DNA from: Psychromonas sp. MB-3u-54
GTDB taxonomy: Bacteria > Pseudomonadota > Gammaproteobacteria > Enterobacterales > Psychromonadaceae
DNA: 37,390 nucleotides
NCBI RefSeq assembly: GCF_002836415.1
Contig: NZ_PJBP01000107.1
Location: 1-37,390, forward strand
Direction: 5' to 3'
Shown: positions 16,391 to 25,284 of the stretch, one piece after another
Layout of the letters: each line of letters starts with the position of its first letter
Position numbering within the stretch: position 1 is the first letter of the stretch
Made by a program: the position numbers and the translations under genes
Notes under the pieces: model-generated
Seen by the model: only the letters and a program-made list of their open reading frames with translations
What the model was told of the DNA's origin: nothing
Databases searched by the model: none

Positions 16391-17173
16391 CCGGTAGAAC
16401 AAAGCTAATAGCAAAAAAAAGGATTAAGTGATCCGATTTGCCCACTCCCTTTGGCGAAGTGTTTTTACCTCTTTTTCCTGATGCCTAAGGTTATTCCATC
16501 CTAGGCTAACCTTAACAACGATATGTTCATCATCTTTAAATGCGAAAATAGGCTAAATCATGCAATGCCCACAGCTGTTCAATTGGATTTAGCTTTGGCT
16601 AATAAGGAGAGGGTGCATAATGGCTAAATTATCAAATTTAATTACCTGACTTGTGCAATATATTGGCGATGAAACAGCTCGTAGGGTGCGCTCCGCGCAC
16701 CGATTTTTGCGTCTTACGGTGCACGGAGTGCACCCTACCGATACATAATACCCATTCCATTTATTAATACTAAATGCATTAATAAAGTTATTCTGATTTA
16801 AAATTATCCTGGCGGTTTTGTGAGACTAAATTTCCCTTTGAAAAAAAGTGATCATAAATTTAATGGCGGTCTTATTTGAACGCCAACTAGCACCAATCAT
16901 GACAACAAACGCATAGCGCGTAGGGTGCATTCTATGCACCCTACCGATAAAATAATAGCAAATGCATTAACAAAGTCATCAGATGTACTATTCAAAATCA
17001 TCCCGGCGACTTTATGAGCGTAAATTTTTCCTTTGAAGCAACTGATCATAAATTTAATGCTTTTGGTATTATCTGGGTCTTAGAAGCGATTTGAAATCTG
17101 AATTAGCAAATCCCATCTATGGATTCAGTCAAATCATGCTTAATTTAATGCAAGCCGCACAAATTACAGGCAT
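16369..17173. repeat. Repeat-rich intergenic region
   Basis: No gene seen. About 16405-16495 is homologous to the inverted sequence of 5343-5424. A hairpin with arms near GTAGGGTGCGCTCCGCGCACC lies at 16681-16740 and relates to the interior of M3. Two successive diverged copies of one short element follow, about 16768-16874 and 16956-17068: both start with (A)AATGCATTAA, contain CCTGGCGG or CCCGGCG, and end with GATCATAAATTTAATG. The second ends in CTTTTGGTA like the other MITE-like elements. A third copy lies inverted at about 35418-35550. Confidence 0.6.
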
Positions 17174-17209
17174 AAAAAAACCGCAAGCCAGTGGTGGTTG
17201 GCATTGCGG
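17174..17209 (-). terminator. Rho-independent terminator of the ABC transporter operon
   Basis: Read on the minus strand: a G+C-rich hairpin with arms CCGCAATGCCA and TGGCTTGCGG (one bulged base) followed directly by seven T (17180-17174). It lies about 75 bp after the stop of the ATPase gene, the last gene of the operon. Confidence 0.88.
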
Positions 17210-17283
17210 ATTTAGTCGGCTATTAATAGGTTAGAAGGGTGCTTACACCCCTCTGCTTAACGGCGTATTTACGTTTTATGTGA

Positions 17284-18006
17284 TCAGAGAACTTTACTTA
17301 AAAATTGTTGTGTTCTTTCTCTCTGAGGATTACCCAACACCTCATCAGGTGGTCCCATCTCTTCAATTAATCCTTTATGGAAAAATGCAACTTTATCAGA
17401 GACTTCTTTCGCAAAAGATATCTCATGAGTAACACAAATCATCGTCATACCATCATCACGAAGCAATCTTAAGGTATCCAACACTTCACCAACGAGTTCA
17501 GGATCAAGTGCCGAAGTCACCTCATCAAATAACATATAAGCAGGCTTCATTGCTAATGCTCGAGCGATGGCGAGTCGTTGCTGTTGTCCTCCGGACATTC
17601 TGGTAGGATACACATCAAGTTTATCACCAAGACCAACGTGAACTAGCTCTTTTCTAGCAATTTCTTCTGCTTCTTCTTTAGTAAACCCTTTTACAATCCG
17701 CGGAGCAAGCGCGGCATTTTCTAATACAGTTAAATGAGGAAAAGAATTCCACTGCTGAAATACCATCCCTAAATTCTGTCTTAATTTATTTTTATCTGTT
17801 TTTTTATCATGAACATCTATGTCATCAACGATAATATTGCCACTGTTTATCTTCTCAATGGCATTAATACAATACAAAAGTGTGGATTTGCCACTGCCGC
17901 TGGCACCAATGATACTAACAACTTCACCGCTGTTTACGTTTAAATCGATCCCTTTTAAAACTTCCAAATCTCCGAAAGATTTATGCACGCCTTTGATTTC
18001 TATCAT
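17284..18006 (-). CDS. Polar amino acid ABC transporter, ATP-binding protein
   Basis: 240 residues, the usual length for GlnQ/HisP-type ATPases. Walker A GASGSGKST is at 34-42, the Q-loop segment MVFQQWNSFPHLTV at 81-94, the signature SGGQQQR at 138-144, Walker B MLFDEVTSALDPE at 158-170, and the switch histidine His194. It powers uptake with the two permeases and the binding protein upstream. The ATG overlaps the stop of the preceding permease (ATGA). Substrate cannot be read from the sequence; the family takes up glutamine, glutamate, arginine, histidine, cystine and related compounds. Confidence 0.95.
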   Translation of the reverse strand: MIEIKGVHKSFGDLEVLKGIDLNVNSGEVVSIIGASGSGKSTLLYCINAIEKINSGNIIVDDIDVHDKKTDKNKLRQNLGMVFQQWNSFPHLTVLENAALAPRIVKGFTKEEAEEIARKELVHVGLGDKLDVYPTRMSGGQQQRLAIARALAMKPAYMLFDEVTSALDPELVGEVLDTLRLLRDDGMTMICVTHEISFAKEVSDKVAFFHKGLIEEMGPPDEVLGNPQRERTQQFLSKVL

Positions 18007-18653
18007 ATTGCCATTTTCCTTTCTACATGTTTACCATAACGTGATAAGGGGTATGAGATCATAAAATAAAACAATCCTATTCCTATCAGTATCATAAGGG
18101 GTTCTTGTGTCCTTGAGATCAACTGCTCTCCGGTTCTAAGTAATTCCATATATCCAATCACTGAAACAAGTGCCGAGTCTTTTATAACACTAAGCGCGAC
18201 GCCAAGCCAAGATGGGAAAACGGCTCTCATTCCTATCGGTACCCTGATGTGTATTACTGTTTGCAGGTAACTCATACCCAGCGATCTCGACGCTGTTCTC
18301 ATGGAAGTTGGAACACTATCAAATCCACTTCTAAAAACTTCACTCATAAATGCCATGGTATAAAGAGACAGTATAATTGAGCCTGCAATAAAAGGAGATA
18401 GTGGGTGTCCCATAGCACCAACATAAGTACTAAAAAGTATAAGTTGAATAATAAGTGGTACAGATCTTAGAATATCTAAAAATCCGCCTAGGACCATATT
18501 GACGGATTTATTAGATTCTGCTCTTAAAAATCCGATTAATAGCCCTAAAATTGTTCCAATAACTATTGCAACGACAGATATATAAATGGTATTCATAATC
18601 CCGGTTAAGATAAAGCCTGAATCATTCCAGGATAAAGGAGTAAATAAGTTCAT
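18003..18653 (-). CDS. Polar amino acid ABC transporter permease
   Basis: 216 residues with several hydrophobic segments, of the HisM/GlnP-type permease family. The coupling-loop pattern RTASRSLGMSYLQTVIHIRVPIGMR (about residues 117-142) is the EAA motif region that contacts the ATPase. Start and stop overlap the neighbours: it begins within TAATG shared with the previous permease and ends within the ATGA of the ATPase gene. Two different permeases in one operon imply a heterodimeric channel. Confidence 0.93.
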   Translation of the reverse strand: MNLFTPLSWNDSGFILTGIMNTIYISVVAIVIGTILGLLIGFLRAESNKSVNMVLGGFLDILRSVPLIIQLILFSTYVGAMGHPLSPFIAGSIILSLYTMAFMSEVFRSGFDSVPTSMRTASRSLGMSYLQTVIHIRVPIGMRAVFPSWLGVALSVIKDSALVSVIGYMELLRTGEQLISRTQEPLMILIGIGLFYFMISYPLSRYGKHVERKMAI

Positions 18654-19324
18654 TATGAAAGCTCCCCTTTAAACACTTTTTTTGCAATCAAGCCTGATGC
18701 TAACAGCACCAATTTTGTTATCACAAAGTACATCACAGCTGCGACTATAAAAAACTCTAACGTTCTAAATGAAGTTGATTGAAGTCTCTGTGTCTCACCT
18801 GAGAGTTCATTCATACCCACAAGTATGCCAAGAGAGCTCATTAATATTGACCAAACAAATTGATTTGTCATTGGATGATAAATCCTTCTAAACATTTGTG
18901 GCAATATCACATGTCGATAAACTTTTAAGCTGTTCATTCCGAGCGATTTTGCCGCACTGTATTGAGTCGTTGGGATTGACTGAAAACCACCCCTAAATGT
19001 TTCTGCCAAGTATCCTGCATTTATAAAGACTAATGCAGAAAAAACCGAAAAATAGGGACTAAGATGGATACCATAGGCACCTAGGCCAAAGTACGCCATG
19101 TAGATAAGAAAAAGTGCCGGTAAATTTCTTGCTGTCTCTATCCAAATATTTGCCATATTATAAAAAATTTTTGAATCTGACATTTTCCCTAAAGCTAATA
19201 ATACCGCAATAACTATGCCTAGAAGCATAGATAAAACGGATACATGTATCGTTGTAAACGCCCCACTTAAAAGTTGCGGGAATGCATCAAATACAACATT
19301 CCAATGAAATTCATAATTGTCCAT
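18653..19324 (-). CDS. Polar amino acid ABC transporter permease
   Basis: 223 residues. N-terminal hydrophilic start, then several membrane segments. The EAA-type coupling loop is readable as SAAKSLGMNSLKVYRHVILPQMFRR. ETARNLPALFLIYMAYFGLG is characteristic of the HisM/GlnP-type family. First of the two permeases; a 417-bp gap separates it from the binding-protein gene. A hairpin in that gap probably sets the ratio of binding protein to membrane components. Confidence 0.93.
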   Translation of the reverse strand: MDNYEFHWNVVFDAFPQLLSGAFTTIHVSVLSMLLGIVIAVLLALGKMSDSKIFYNMANIWIETARNLPALFLIYMAYFGLGAYGIHLSPYFSVFSALVFINAGYLAETFRGGFQSIPTTQYSAAKSLGMNSLKVYRHVILPQMFRRIYHPMTNQFVWSILMSSLGILVGMNELSGETQRLQSTSFRTLEFFIVAAVMYFVITKLVLLASGLIAKKVFKGELS

Positions 19325-19741
19325 ATATCCTCTTTATAAGCTTCTTTGATGAGCCTTAAATAGTCAAATATCTCCGGAAAAATCGGAGGCTTGATTTTAT
19401 AAACCGCTCAAAGCGGATTAATTTTGCGGTCTTGGTACGGAATTTTACCCTTTATGTATCCAATTATTTGAGCTGCTGAATATTCGGGAGGGATTGAGAA
19501 ATATGAACATCATAAAATGACTTTCTTCAATTTCACCTTGTTTGTGCATTGCTAAATCTTTACAGAGTCATTTTTCTATATTTAAACTATTTGATATTTA
19601 CAATTCATAACCTAAGCTTTAAACTTTTTGTTCTTTTTTTTGATGTTTTATCATTTTATAACCTTAGGCGGATCAGAAATTCAGGTTTTTAAATGTTGAT
19701 AACCTCCAGCCGGGCTGGAGGTTGTAAGCCTCAACAAAAAC
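19325..19741 (-). promoter_or_regulatory. Intercistronic region with hairpins
   Basis: No gene. Reading on the minus strand from the binding-protein gene: a strong hairpin (19701-19723), an AT-rich stretch, then two small hairpins, CCGCT-TTG-AGCGG (19404-19416) and CTCCG...CGGAG (about 19372-19388), just before the permease. The last two could modulate permease translation or be processing sites. Confidence 0.5.
19701..19723 (-). terminator. Hairpin after the binding-protein gene (attenuator or mRNA stabiliser)
   Basis: A near-perfect inverted repeat, AACCTCCAGCC with GGCTGGAGGTT and one base between. It lies 19 bp after the binding-protein stop on the minus strand. It is followed by only a short, interrupted T stretch, so full termination is unlikely. 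Such hairpins between binding-protein and permease genes commonly reduce read-through or protect the upstream mRNA. Confidence 0.6.
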
Positions 19742-20569
19742 TTATTTATTGTCTCTTAACGATTGGACCATATCAGCCGCTACGGGAGTTCCAAAATGTT
19801 TTATATGTAACTCATTTAATCTTCCATCTCTAATTTGATGAATCAAAAATAGATTTAGATAACTTTTCCAAGCAAGCTCATTTCTTTTTACAATAAGACC
19901 AACTACATCATCATAGTTTGGAACGTACGGTCCCGCTACGAAGCTGTCAAACTGACCTGAAGTCAATTTTGTTGCTATATTTGTATTTGTAGAGATAAGC
20001 GCATCTATTTTGCCTTGATGTAATCCTAAAAAGGCATCGTTTTCTGATTTGAAAGAAGTATAGTTATCTCTTCCCCAGCCCTTTGAATCCGCATATGCAA
20101 AGTACTCTTTTTCATATGTAGTACCAAGAGCGGCGCCAACCTTCACATCTTTAAGGTCGTCAAAAGATGCCATTGTCACACCTTTCTTAGATAAAACCTG
20201 AAACTTGAAAACAAAATAGGGATAAGTAAAGCCAACGGATTTTGCACGCGCTAATGTATCTGAAGTAGATCCAATAACAACATCTGTCTTAGCAGAAATC
20301 AATGAAGGGATTCGATCGCCCCATGTAAGATTTATTACGTTTGATTTTACGCCTAAAACTTTTGCCAAATCGTTACAATAATCAACATCAAAACCAGCTG
20401 GTTCATTGTTTTTATCTGTATAGCCCATGGGTGGAAAATCAAGCACAACACCACAATTTAAAGTGCCATTATTTATAACGTCATCAAGCTTATCTGCGCT
20501 AGCGGTAGAAAAAGTACCGATTGCTGCCATTGAAGCAACGACTAACGAAATTTTCTTTATTAATTTCAT
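19742..20569 (-). CDS. Periplasmic polar amino acid binding protein of the ABC transporter
   Basis: 275 residues of the SBP family 3. A Sec signal peptide covers about 1-25 (MKLIKKISLVVASMAAIG..., cleavage after ASA). The mature part shows LNCGVVLDFPPMGYTDKNNEPAGFDVDYCNDLAKVLG, the family's N-terminal ligand-binding pattern. GSTSDTLARAKSVGFTYPYF follows and corresponds to the ligand-contact segment (usually G-T-x-R/T-x-R). It delivers the ligand to the permeases downstream. AGGAG lies just upstream of the ATG. The gene is first in the operon, followed by a hairpin, so higher expression than the membrane components is likely. Confidence 0.95.
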   Translation of the reverse strand: MKLIKKISLVVASMAAIGTFSTASADKLDDVINNGTLNCGVVLDFPPMGYTDKNNEPAGFDVDYCNDLAKVLGVKSNVINLTWGDRIPSLISAKTDVVIGSTSDTLARAKSVGFTYPYFVFKFQVLSKKGVTMASFDDLKDVKVGAALGTTYEKEYFAYADSKGWGRDNYTSFKSENDAFLGLHQGKIDALISTNTNIATKLTSGQFDSFVAGPYVPNYDDVVGLIVKRNELAWKSYLNLFLIHQIRDGRLNELHIKHFGTPVAADMVQSLRDNK

Positions 20570-21772
20570 AAATTCTCCTTGAATTTTTTTATTTTAAATC
20601 TGCTTATCTTAGGGAGGTCTATTACATATACCCGACACACCACGCTTCATCACATTGCATTCTAATAACGTCTCCTTTTCATTGTAAGTTGATGTTATAT
20701 TTACATATTAATGTTGAATGTTAATTTTTATAAGTAAATGTTAAATGCTTTAACATTATAGACACTGTAACAAAATTTAAAGTAACTACTCAGTATCTTG
20801 ATCACATTTTCAAAAGTTTATTCAAGATCATAAAATATTGACTTAGTTGATCTTTTATAGTTTTGACTCGTAGTGACGCTATTATTTTCTTTTTAATGAG
20901 GGTCACTACTAGCTTAACGCAGCATATATTGTGCCAATGTAATTAAATTTATTTAACTGATTGTTTTTTAATGATTTTTTTAAAATTGGAGGGGCAGCTG
21001 GGTGGGGAGGAAAGGGAATGAAAATCAACTTGAAGCTATCTGCTGCACCACAATAAAGCATGTTTATGTTAAAAAAGGGCAATGATAGATAAAGTCTTCT
21101 AATTATCTGTAAGACGAGCCAGATTATATCTGCGCTATCAGGACTTGATGGTGCGAATGGATGTTGAACATTGCTTCTTTGTTAATTATATCAATTTTAC
21201 TGATTAGATAACCTATTTAGTCGAATTGGTATAACATCAAATATCACACCGAGCAAAGGCTGATCATCTGAGTTAATCCCGGTTGATAAAATGGGAAGAA
21301 GCCAATGGCACACTGATGGATGGCTAGCCTTTCTTTGTTGAGCTCGACCGTCTCGATAATGAGATCCAAACTGCAATGCAATACCCTAGTGGTGTCGGAC
21401 CTAATTTTGTATTATATATTCATAACCTCATTTTATCATTCCCTTTAATAGAAAGGGATGGACAATTATATTGTGTACGCGGACTTCTTTACTCTGTGTA
21501 GCGCGCAGCCTCTGTGGTCGTTCTTTTAAGATTTTCACACAAAATGCACCACACATTTAATCAGACTGCGAAACTTTGTTTCAATTCTTCTTCATCAACA
21601 GAGTTAAAGGAGGAAAATACAAAAAAACAATAATTAGCTTAGCAACCACTATTTTAGTCATTACTTCGTGTAGCGCCTCTGTGCCCTCTGTGGTAATACC
21701 TTTAAGTTTGTCACCACGCACACTTTATCATAAAAATTAATAGGCTTATTTAAGTCCGAAGGCACTGGGATC
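20570..21772. promoter_or_regulatory. Long AT-rich intergenic region upstream of the transporter
   Basis: No gene supported. On the minus strand a TATAAT box at 20760-20755 may be the -10 of the binding-protein promoter; no clear -35 is seen. About 21475-21560 and 21660-21735 are two related stretches with CTCTGTG-type and TGTAGCGC strings, similar to the interior of the M3 element (5160-5310). About 21230-21350 includes AGGCTGATCAT, also found inside the nuclease gene at 22128, but the match is too short to call a relic. Confidence 0.4.
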
Positions 21773-22765
21773 CTATCTTTCATACACCCTTAAAGTCAGC
21801 GGTAAATGATCGGAAAAACCCTTTTTGTTATACTTTTTACTCGAAGGTCTTGAGTGGCGTATTACCTTGTTCCTTATGACCATCCCTTCAAAGCTGAAAA
21901 TTTCAACTTTATCAGCGCTTGTATAGAATTTTTTGTTCTTCAATGCGCCGCGATTAACCAGAATTTGATCCAGCATTCCCCACTCGCCTCCATAAGAGTG
22001 AGTCCCTTGAGTGCCGTCCATAAGTGACCACATCATGTTGTATAAGTAAGGATTTTGATTGCGGTTCGACCTAACTTTGTTGATCTGATTTGATGAAAGT
22101 GCGTAGCCAGTCAAAGATCTATTAAAAGGCTGATCATTGAAGTCCCCCATTACCAAAACGGGAATCTCTCCGCGTATTGCTTTAATTCGGTCGAGAAAAT
22201 AGGAAAGTGTTTCTCCTGCCATCATCCGGTATGGTTCGGAATCTATCTCCCCTCCAAGACGGGAGGGCCAGTGGTTTCCAATCACAATAAAAGCATTCCC
22301 TTGTTTAGTCTTAAAGTTCACCTGCACTAAATCCCGAGTGGCGTTTCGCTTTTGGATAACATGATGAAAGATCCTGTTTTTAACAATGCCTGCATCATCA
22401 AGTGTCGTTTCAATCTCGAATAGGTCCCTATCGTAAATAAAGGCCACATCAATGCCGCGCATATCACTGTTATCTGCATGAACAACGGCATAATTTCGTT
22501 TAGGCTGATTTAAAGTTCTGACTAAATCCAGCAGGACTTTAGATGATTCAACCTCACAAACACCCAGAATATCGGGACCTTTACCGTCGTTCATGGCATC
22601 TATCACCGTTGCCAATTGCTGCAGCTTAATTTGCAATTCTGCTTTACCCCATCCGTTAAGCTCAGCATTAAGTTTTTTTTGCAGCCACTCGGGACGATTT
22701 GCTGAATTATTTTCTTCAAATAAATTTTCGACATTCCACCAGGCGAAACAGTATTCAGTATTCAT
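21773..22765 (-). CDS. Endonuclease/exonuclease/phosphatase family protein
   Basis: 330 residues with the full set of EEP-fold motifs. Asn11 is in WWNVENLF, Glu71 in GVCEVE (metal ligand), DVAFIYD near 106-112, His165 in GNHWPSR, Asp208/Asn210 in VMGDFNDQP, LDQILV, and the catalytic Ser318-Asp319-His320 in GFSDHLPL. The fold cleaves phosphodiester bonds using Mg2+; the substrate (DNA, RNA or phospholipid) is not determined by these motifs. No signal peptide, so cytosolic. AGGAG precedes the ATG. It is a single-gene unit facing the transporter region. Confidence 0.92.
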   Translation of the reverse strand: MNTEYCFAWWNVENLFEENNSANRPEWLQKKLNAELNGWGKAELQIKLQQLATVIDAMNDGKGPDILGVCEVESSKVLLDLVRTLNQPKRNYAVVHADNSDMRGIDVAFIYDRDLFEIETTLDDAGIVKNRIFHHVIQKRNATRDLVQVNFKTKQGNAFIVIGNHWPSRLGGEIDSEPYRMMAGETLSYFLDRIKAIRGEIPVLVMGDFNDQPFNRSLTGYALSSNQINKVRSNRNQNPYLYNMMWSLMDGTQGTHSYGGEWGMLDQILVNRGALKNKKFYTSADKVEIFSFEGMVIRNKVIRHSRPSSKKYNKKGFSDHLPLTLRVYER

Positions 22766-23345
22766 AAGGCGCTCCTGCTTATTAAGCTTATGAAAATAGC
22801 ATGCTTAAATAACAGTATAGCGTTTATAAGTGTCTATAAAATGCGCGTGATGAATCGTCATTAGACCGTTGCGACCGCTTTGATCTAAAGTAAAAAGTAA
22901 TACTTCAACTGAATTGAGTCGTGATGGGATTTCATCACGGCTTTTTGTGGCCACTCTGCACCAAAGTGAGTGAATAATCAGTTAAGGCAAAAAAAGGAAA
23001 AACCTGCAGCCTGATATAAAACCCGGCGAACAACTGCAACAGCAAAAAGTCGCATTGCGCCTTATAATGTGATGCCGTTGTTTTATGTCATTGGATGTTT
23101 AGCGCGGCTATGGATGATTAAAGTTAGCGAAGTGAATGGTGTCTTTTTTTTTGACTTTAATTCATATTACATAGGGCACAAAGCTAGTTTGTGGCGATTA
23201 ACTTGTTGATTGTATTTGTATCAATAAATGGTTTTCGCAATTAGCTAGGTTATTATTTCTGATCTTTTCAAAAAAAACTAAAATAACAAACTTGATGGGG
23301 TATATCATTAACTGCGTTTTTGAGTGCAAAATAGAGAGGGATGTT
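22766..23345. other. Intergenic region with an orphan terminator-like hairpin
   Basis: No protein gene seen. A terminator-like structure at 22920-22947 on the plus strand has no gene upstream on that strand. The rest is AT-rich leader of the gene at 23346. Confidence 0.5.
22920..22947 (+). terminator. Orphan rho-independent terminator
   Basis: Arms CGTGATG (22920-22926) and CATCACG (22933-22939) with a six-base loop, followed by GCTTTTT. The only gene to the left is on the minus strand and starts at 22765, so the terminator would end a short non-coding transcript, or act in reverse only as a leader hairpin. Confidence 0.55.
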
Positions 23346-23765
23346 ATGTTTTATGTGATAGCGCAATTTATACTGCTGGTTGTGATTGCCTGGCCGTTGG
23401 CAAGTTTAAAGATTTCAATTATCGGTTTATTATTAATTTTGTTTTCTGTCTTTATTGCTTTGTCTGCATTAATGGCTAACCGTCCCGGTAACTTTAATGT
23501 TCGCCCGCATCCCAAAAAAACGGGGACATTGATTGTCCACGGTCCTTATAAATTTATTCGCCATCCTATGTACAGCTCTCTTTTCTTTGGCGGTTTAGGC
23601 ATTCTTTTCTGTCAGTTTAGCTATTGGAAATTAGGTGCATGGTTATTACTGATTGTTGTACTGGCCTTAAAAGCGCGTTTTGAAGAAAAAGCTTTATGCG
23701 CGCATTATGAAGGGTACAGTGCATATCAAAAAAGTAATAAAGCTTTCATTCCTTGGGTTTGGTAG
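23346..23765 (+). CDS. Membrane isoprenylcysteine-type methyltransferase family protein
   Basis: About 139 residues from the ATG at 23346, preceded by GAGAGGG; an in-frame ATG at 23292 would add 18 poorly hydrophobic residues and lacks a ribosome site. Three to four membrane segments are visible. The conserved signature of the ICMT/PEMT-like family is present: GPYKFIRHPMYSS, then RFEEKAL and HYEGYSAYQ. Such bacterial proteins bind S-adenosylmethionine at the membrane face; their substrates are mostly unknown. It stands alone, so the context gives no further hint. Confidence 0.82.
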   Translation: MFYVIAQFILLVVIAWPLASLKISIIGLLLILFSVFIALSALMANRPGNFNVRPHPKKTGTLIVHGPYKFIRHPMYSSLFFGGLGILFCQFSYWKLGAWLLLIVVLALKARFEEKALCAHYEGYSAYQKSNKAFIPWVW

Positions 23766-24337
23766 CCTGAATTGGGACAAAAGGAGTCTTTTTTTCAAAT
23801 TATTTTCACTGACTTTGTATCATTAAGCAGTGTGAATAGGGGCGCGCATTGTCTTTTTTTTTTGTTGGCCACAAAACTGAAAATCGATTGTTTGTTTAAC
23901 AAATAATGAATTAAACTTTCCGTGTTCCGTGCCAAAGACTTCACAAATTATACAATGTCTACGACGGTGAAATTTCACCGCTAATCTAATACCTATTTAT
24001 CTCGGCGCACTGGAAGTCATGGCTTTACCAATGCAGTAACAAGCTATCAATAAAATCAAACCTTATTTTCTTACCCATTTTTAATGCCAGTCCAATACTA
24101 TTTTTAAAAATTTAAAATAAAAATGTCGGAATTTTTTACATTTGAAAGAACCACGAATCCACAAAAATCATAACCCTTTCAAAAGCAAGGCACTTATAAG
24201 TTGGCGTAATTATTGCTTTATTACTAGTAGAACAATTAGCAGTATTGCTGTTTTTTACTAATTGGTAATCTAAGGCTGATATAAAAGTAATTTATGAATA
24301 GGTAGCCTTTATTACCCCGCTTATAAAGAGGCTACCC
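23766..24337. other. AT-rich intergenic region
   Basis: No gene, clear repeat or terminator recognised in this stretch. Confidence 0.5.
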
Positions 24338-25036
24338 ATGAACGGAAAAAATATTTTCATTAAAAATATATATATATCATTGATTTTACTTTCTTTATTA
24401 TCAAGTTCTGCTTCTGCTTCGATCATTTTTCTATCTAGTCGCGTTGACGGAGGCATTGGTTACGGGGGAGGTTCTGATCCCAGTACGGGGTTTGACCGTG
24501 GTTTTGGCGTCCAAAGTGGTGCCGATAGAGGAGCTGCACAACTGCAGGCATTTAATTATGATTTATTCAACCAAATAACATGGCGAATTAAAGACTATGG
24601 CGTCACTATCAGGTCCACCATGACAGCAATACCCGAAGACTCTTATGCTTGGGGAGAGTCACACTTTTCATTCAGAGTACAGGGTGCCCCGGTTAATTAC
24701 AGTCTTGAAGCATCTGTCGATATGATTAACACCCGCTTTATGCGTTATCCAGACGGGAGTAATTTCCATGAATGTTTATCGCTTGGTTGTGATTATGACT
24801 GGCTGAAAGCAGGAAAAACAACGGGCACTTTATCTGAAGGTTATATCTATGCATTAGAATTTTCTCCATCACACTTTGCAGGAGGGCCTCAACATTCAGA
24901 ATTCCTTTTACAAGTACCTGAACCGCCAGCATTAATCATCTTAACAGTTGCTTTTTTTGCACTTATATTTAAGCAAAAATCAATTGAAAATATGCAGATG
25001 GTAAGAAAGTATCAGTCTATGAATGAGCAGCCATAG
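24338..25036 (+). CDS. PEP-CTERM-type exported protein
   Basis: 232 residues. The N-terminus is a signal peptide (about 1-28, ISLILLSLLSSSASASI). The C-terminus has VPEP at 193-196, a hydrophobic segment (198-211) and lysines, the tripartite PEP-CTERM sorting signal that exosortase/archaeosortase-like enzymes recognise. The middle is unrecognised, with a glycine-rich start (about 37-66, GGIGYGGGSD) and two cysteines (146, 151). About 20 residues follow the basic cluster, longer than usual for this signal, perhaps because the natural stop was lost. An exosortase should exist elsewhere in the genome. The protein is probably secreted or surface-attached, often linked to exopolysaccharide. Confidence 0.78.
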   Translation: MNGKNIFIKNIYISLILLSLLSSSASASIIFLSSRVDGGIGYGGGSDPSTGFDRGFGVQSGADRGAAQLQAFNYDLFNQITWRIKDYGVTIRSTMTAIPEDSYAWGESHFSFRVQGAPVNYSLEASVDMINTRFMRYPDGSNFHECLSLGCDYDWLKAGKTTGTLSEGYIYALEFSPSHFAGGPQHSEFLLQVPEPPALIILTVAFFALIFKQKSIENMQMVRKYQSMNEQP

Positions 25037-25284
25037 AAATGAATACCAAGGAAGCAGTCATAAAAGTGTAATTGCATGTGCTTTTAAAAAGTCCGATTCA
25101 AATAATATGTGAATAACTTGAATCGGGATAAAAAACGCTCAGCTGACTATAGGTTAATCGCTTTTTCTTCGGCAAGAGAATAGGCGGGTGTTGAGTTAAT
25201 TAAGAGATGCCATAGATTACCCTTCGTATAGGCTGCAAATTTGTACAGACTAATAAGGTGAATGTTTATTTGTTGGCGATATAA

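Noticed and set aside
21230-21350. Possible relic of the nuclease gene upstream of it
   Set aside because: Only an 11-bp exact match plus loose similarity; it can be chance.
20570-21772. Amino-acid riboswitch upstream of the transporter
   Set aside because: No conserved riboswitch core (lysine, glycine or similar) could be recognised by eye.
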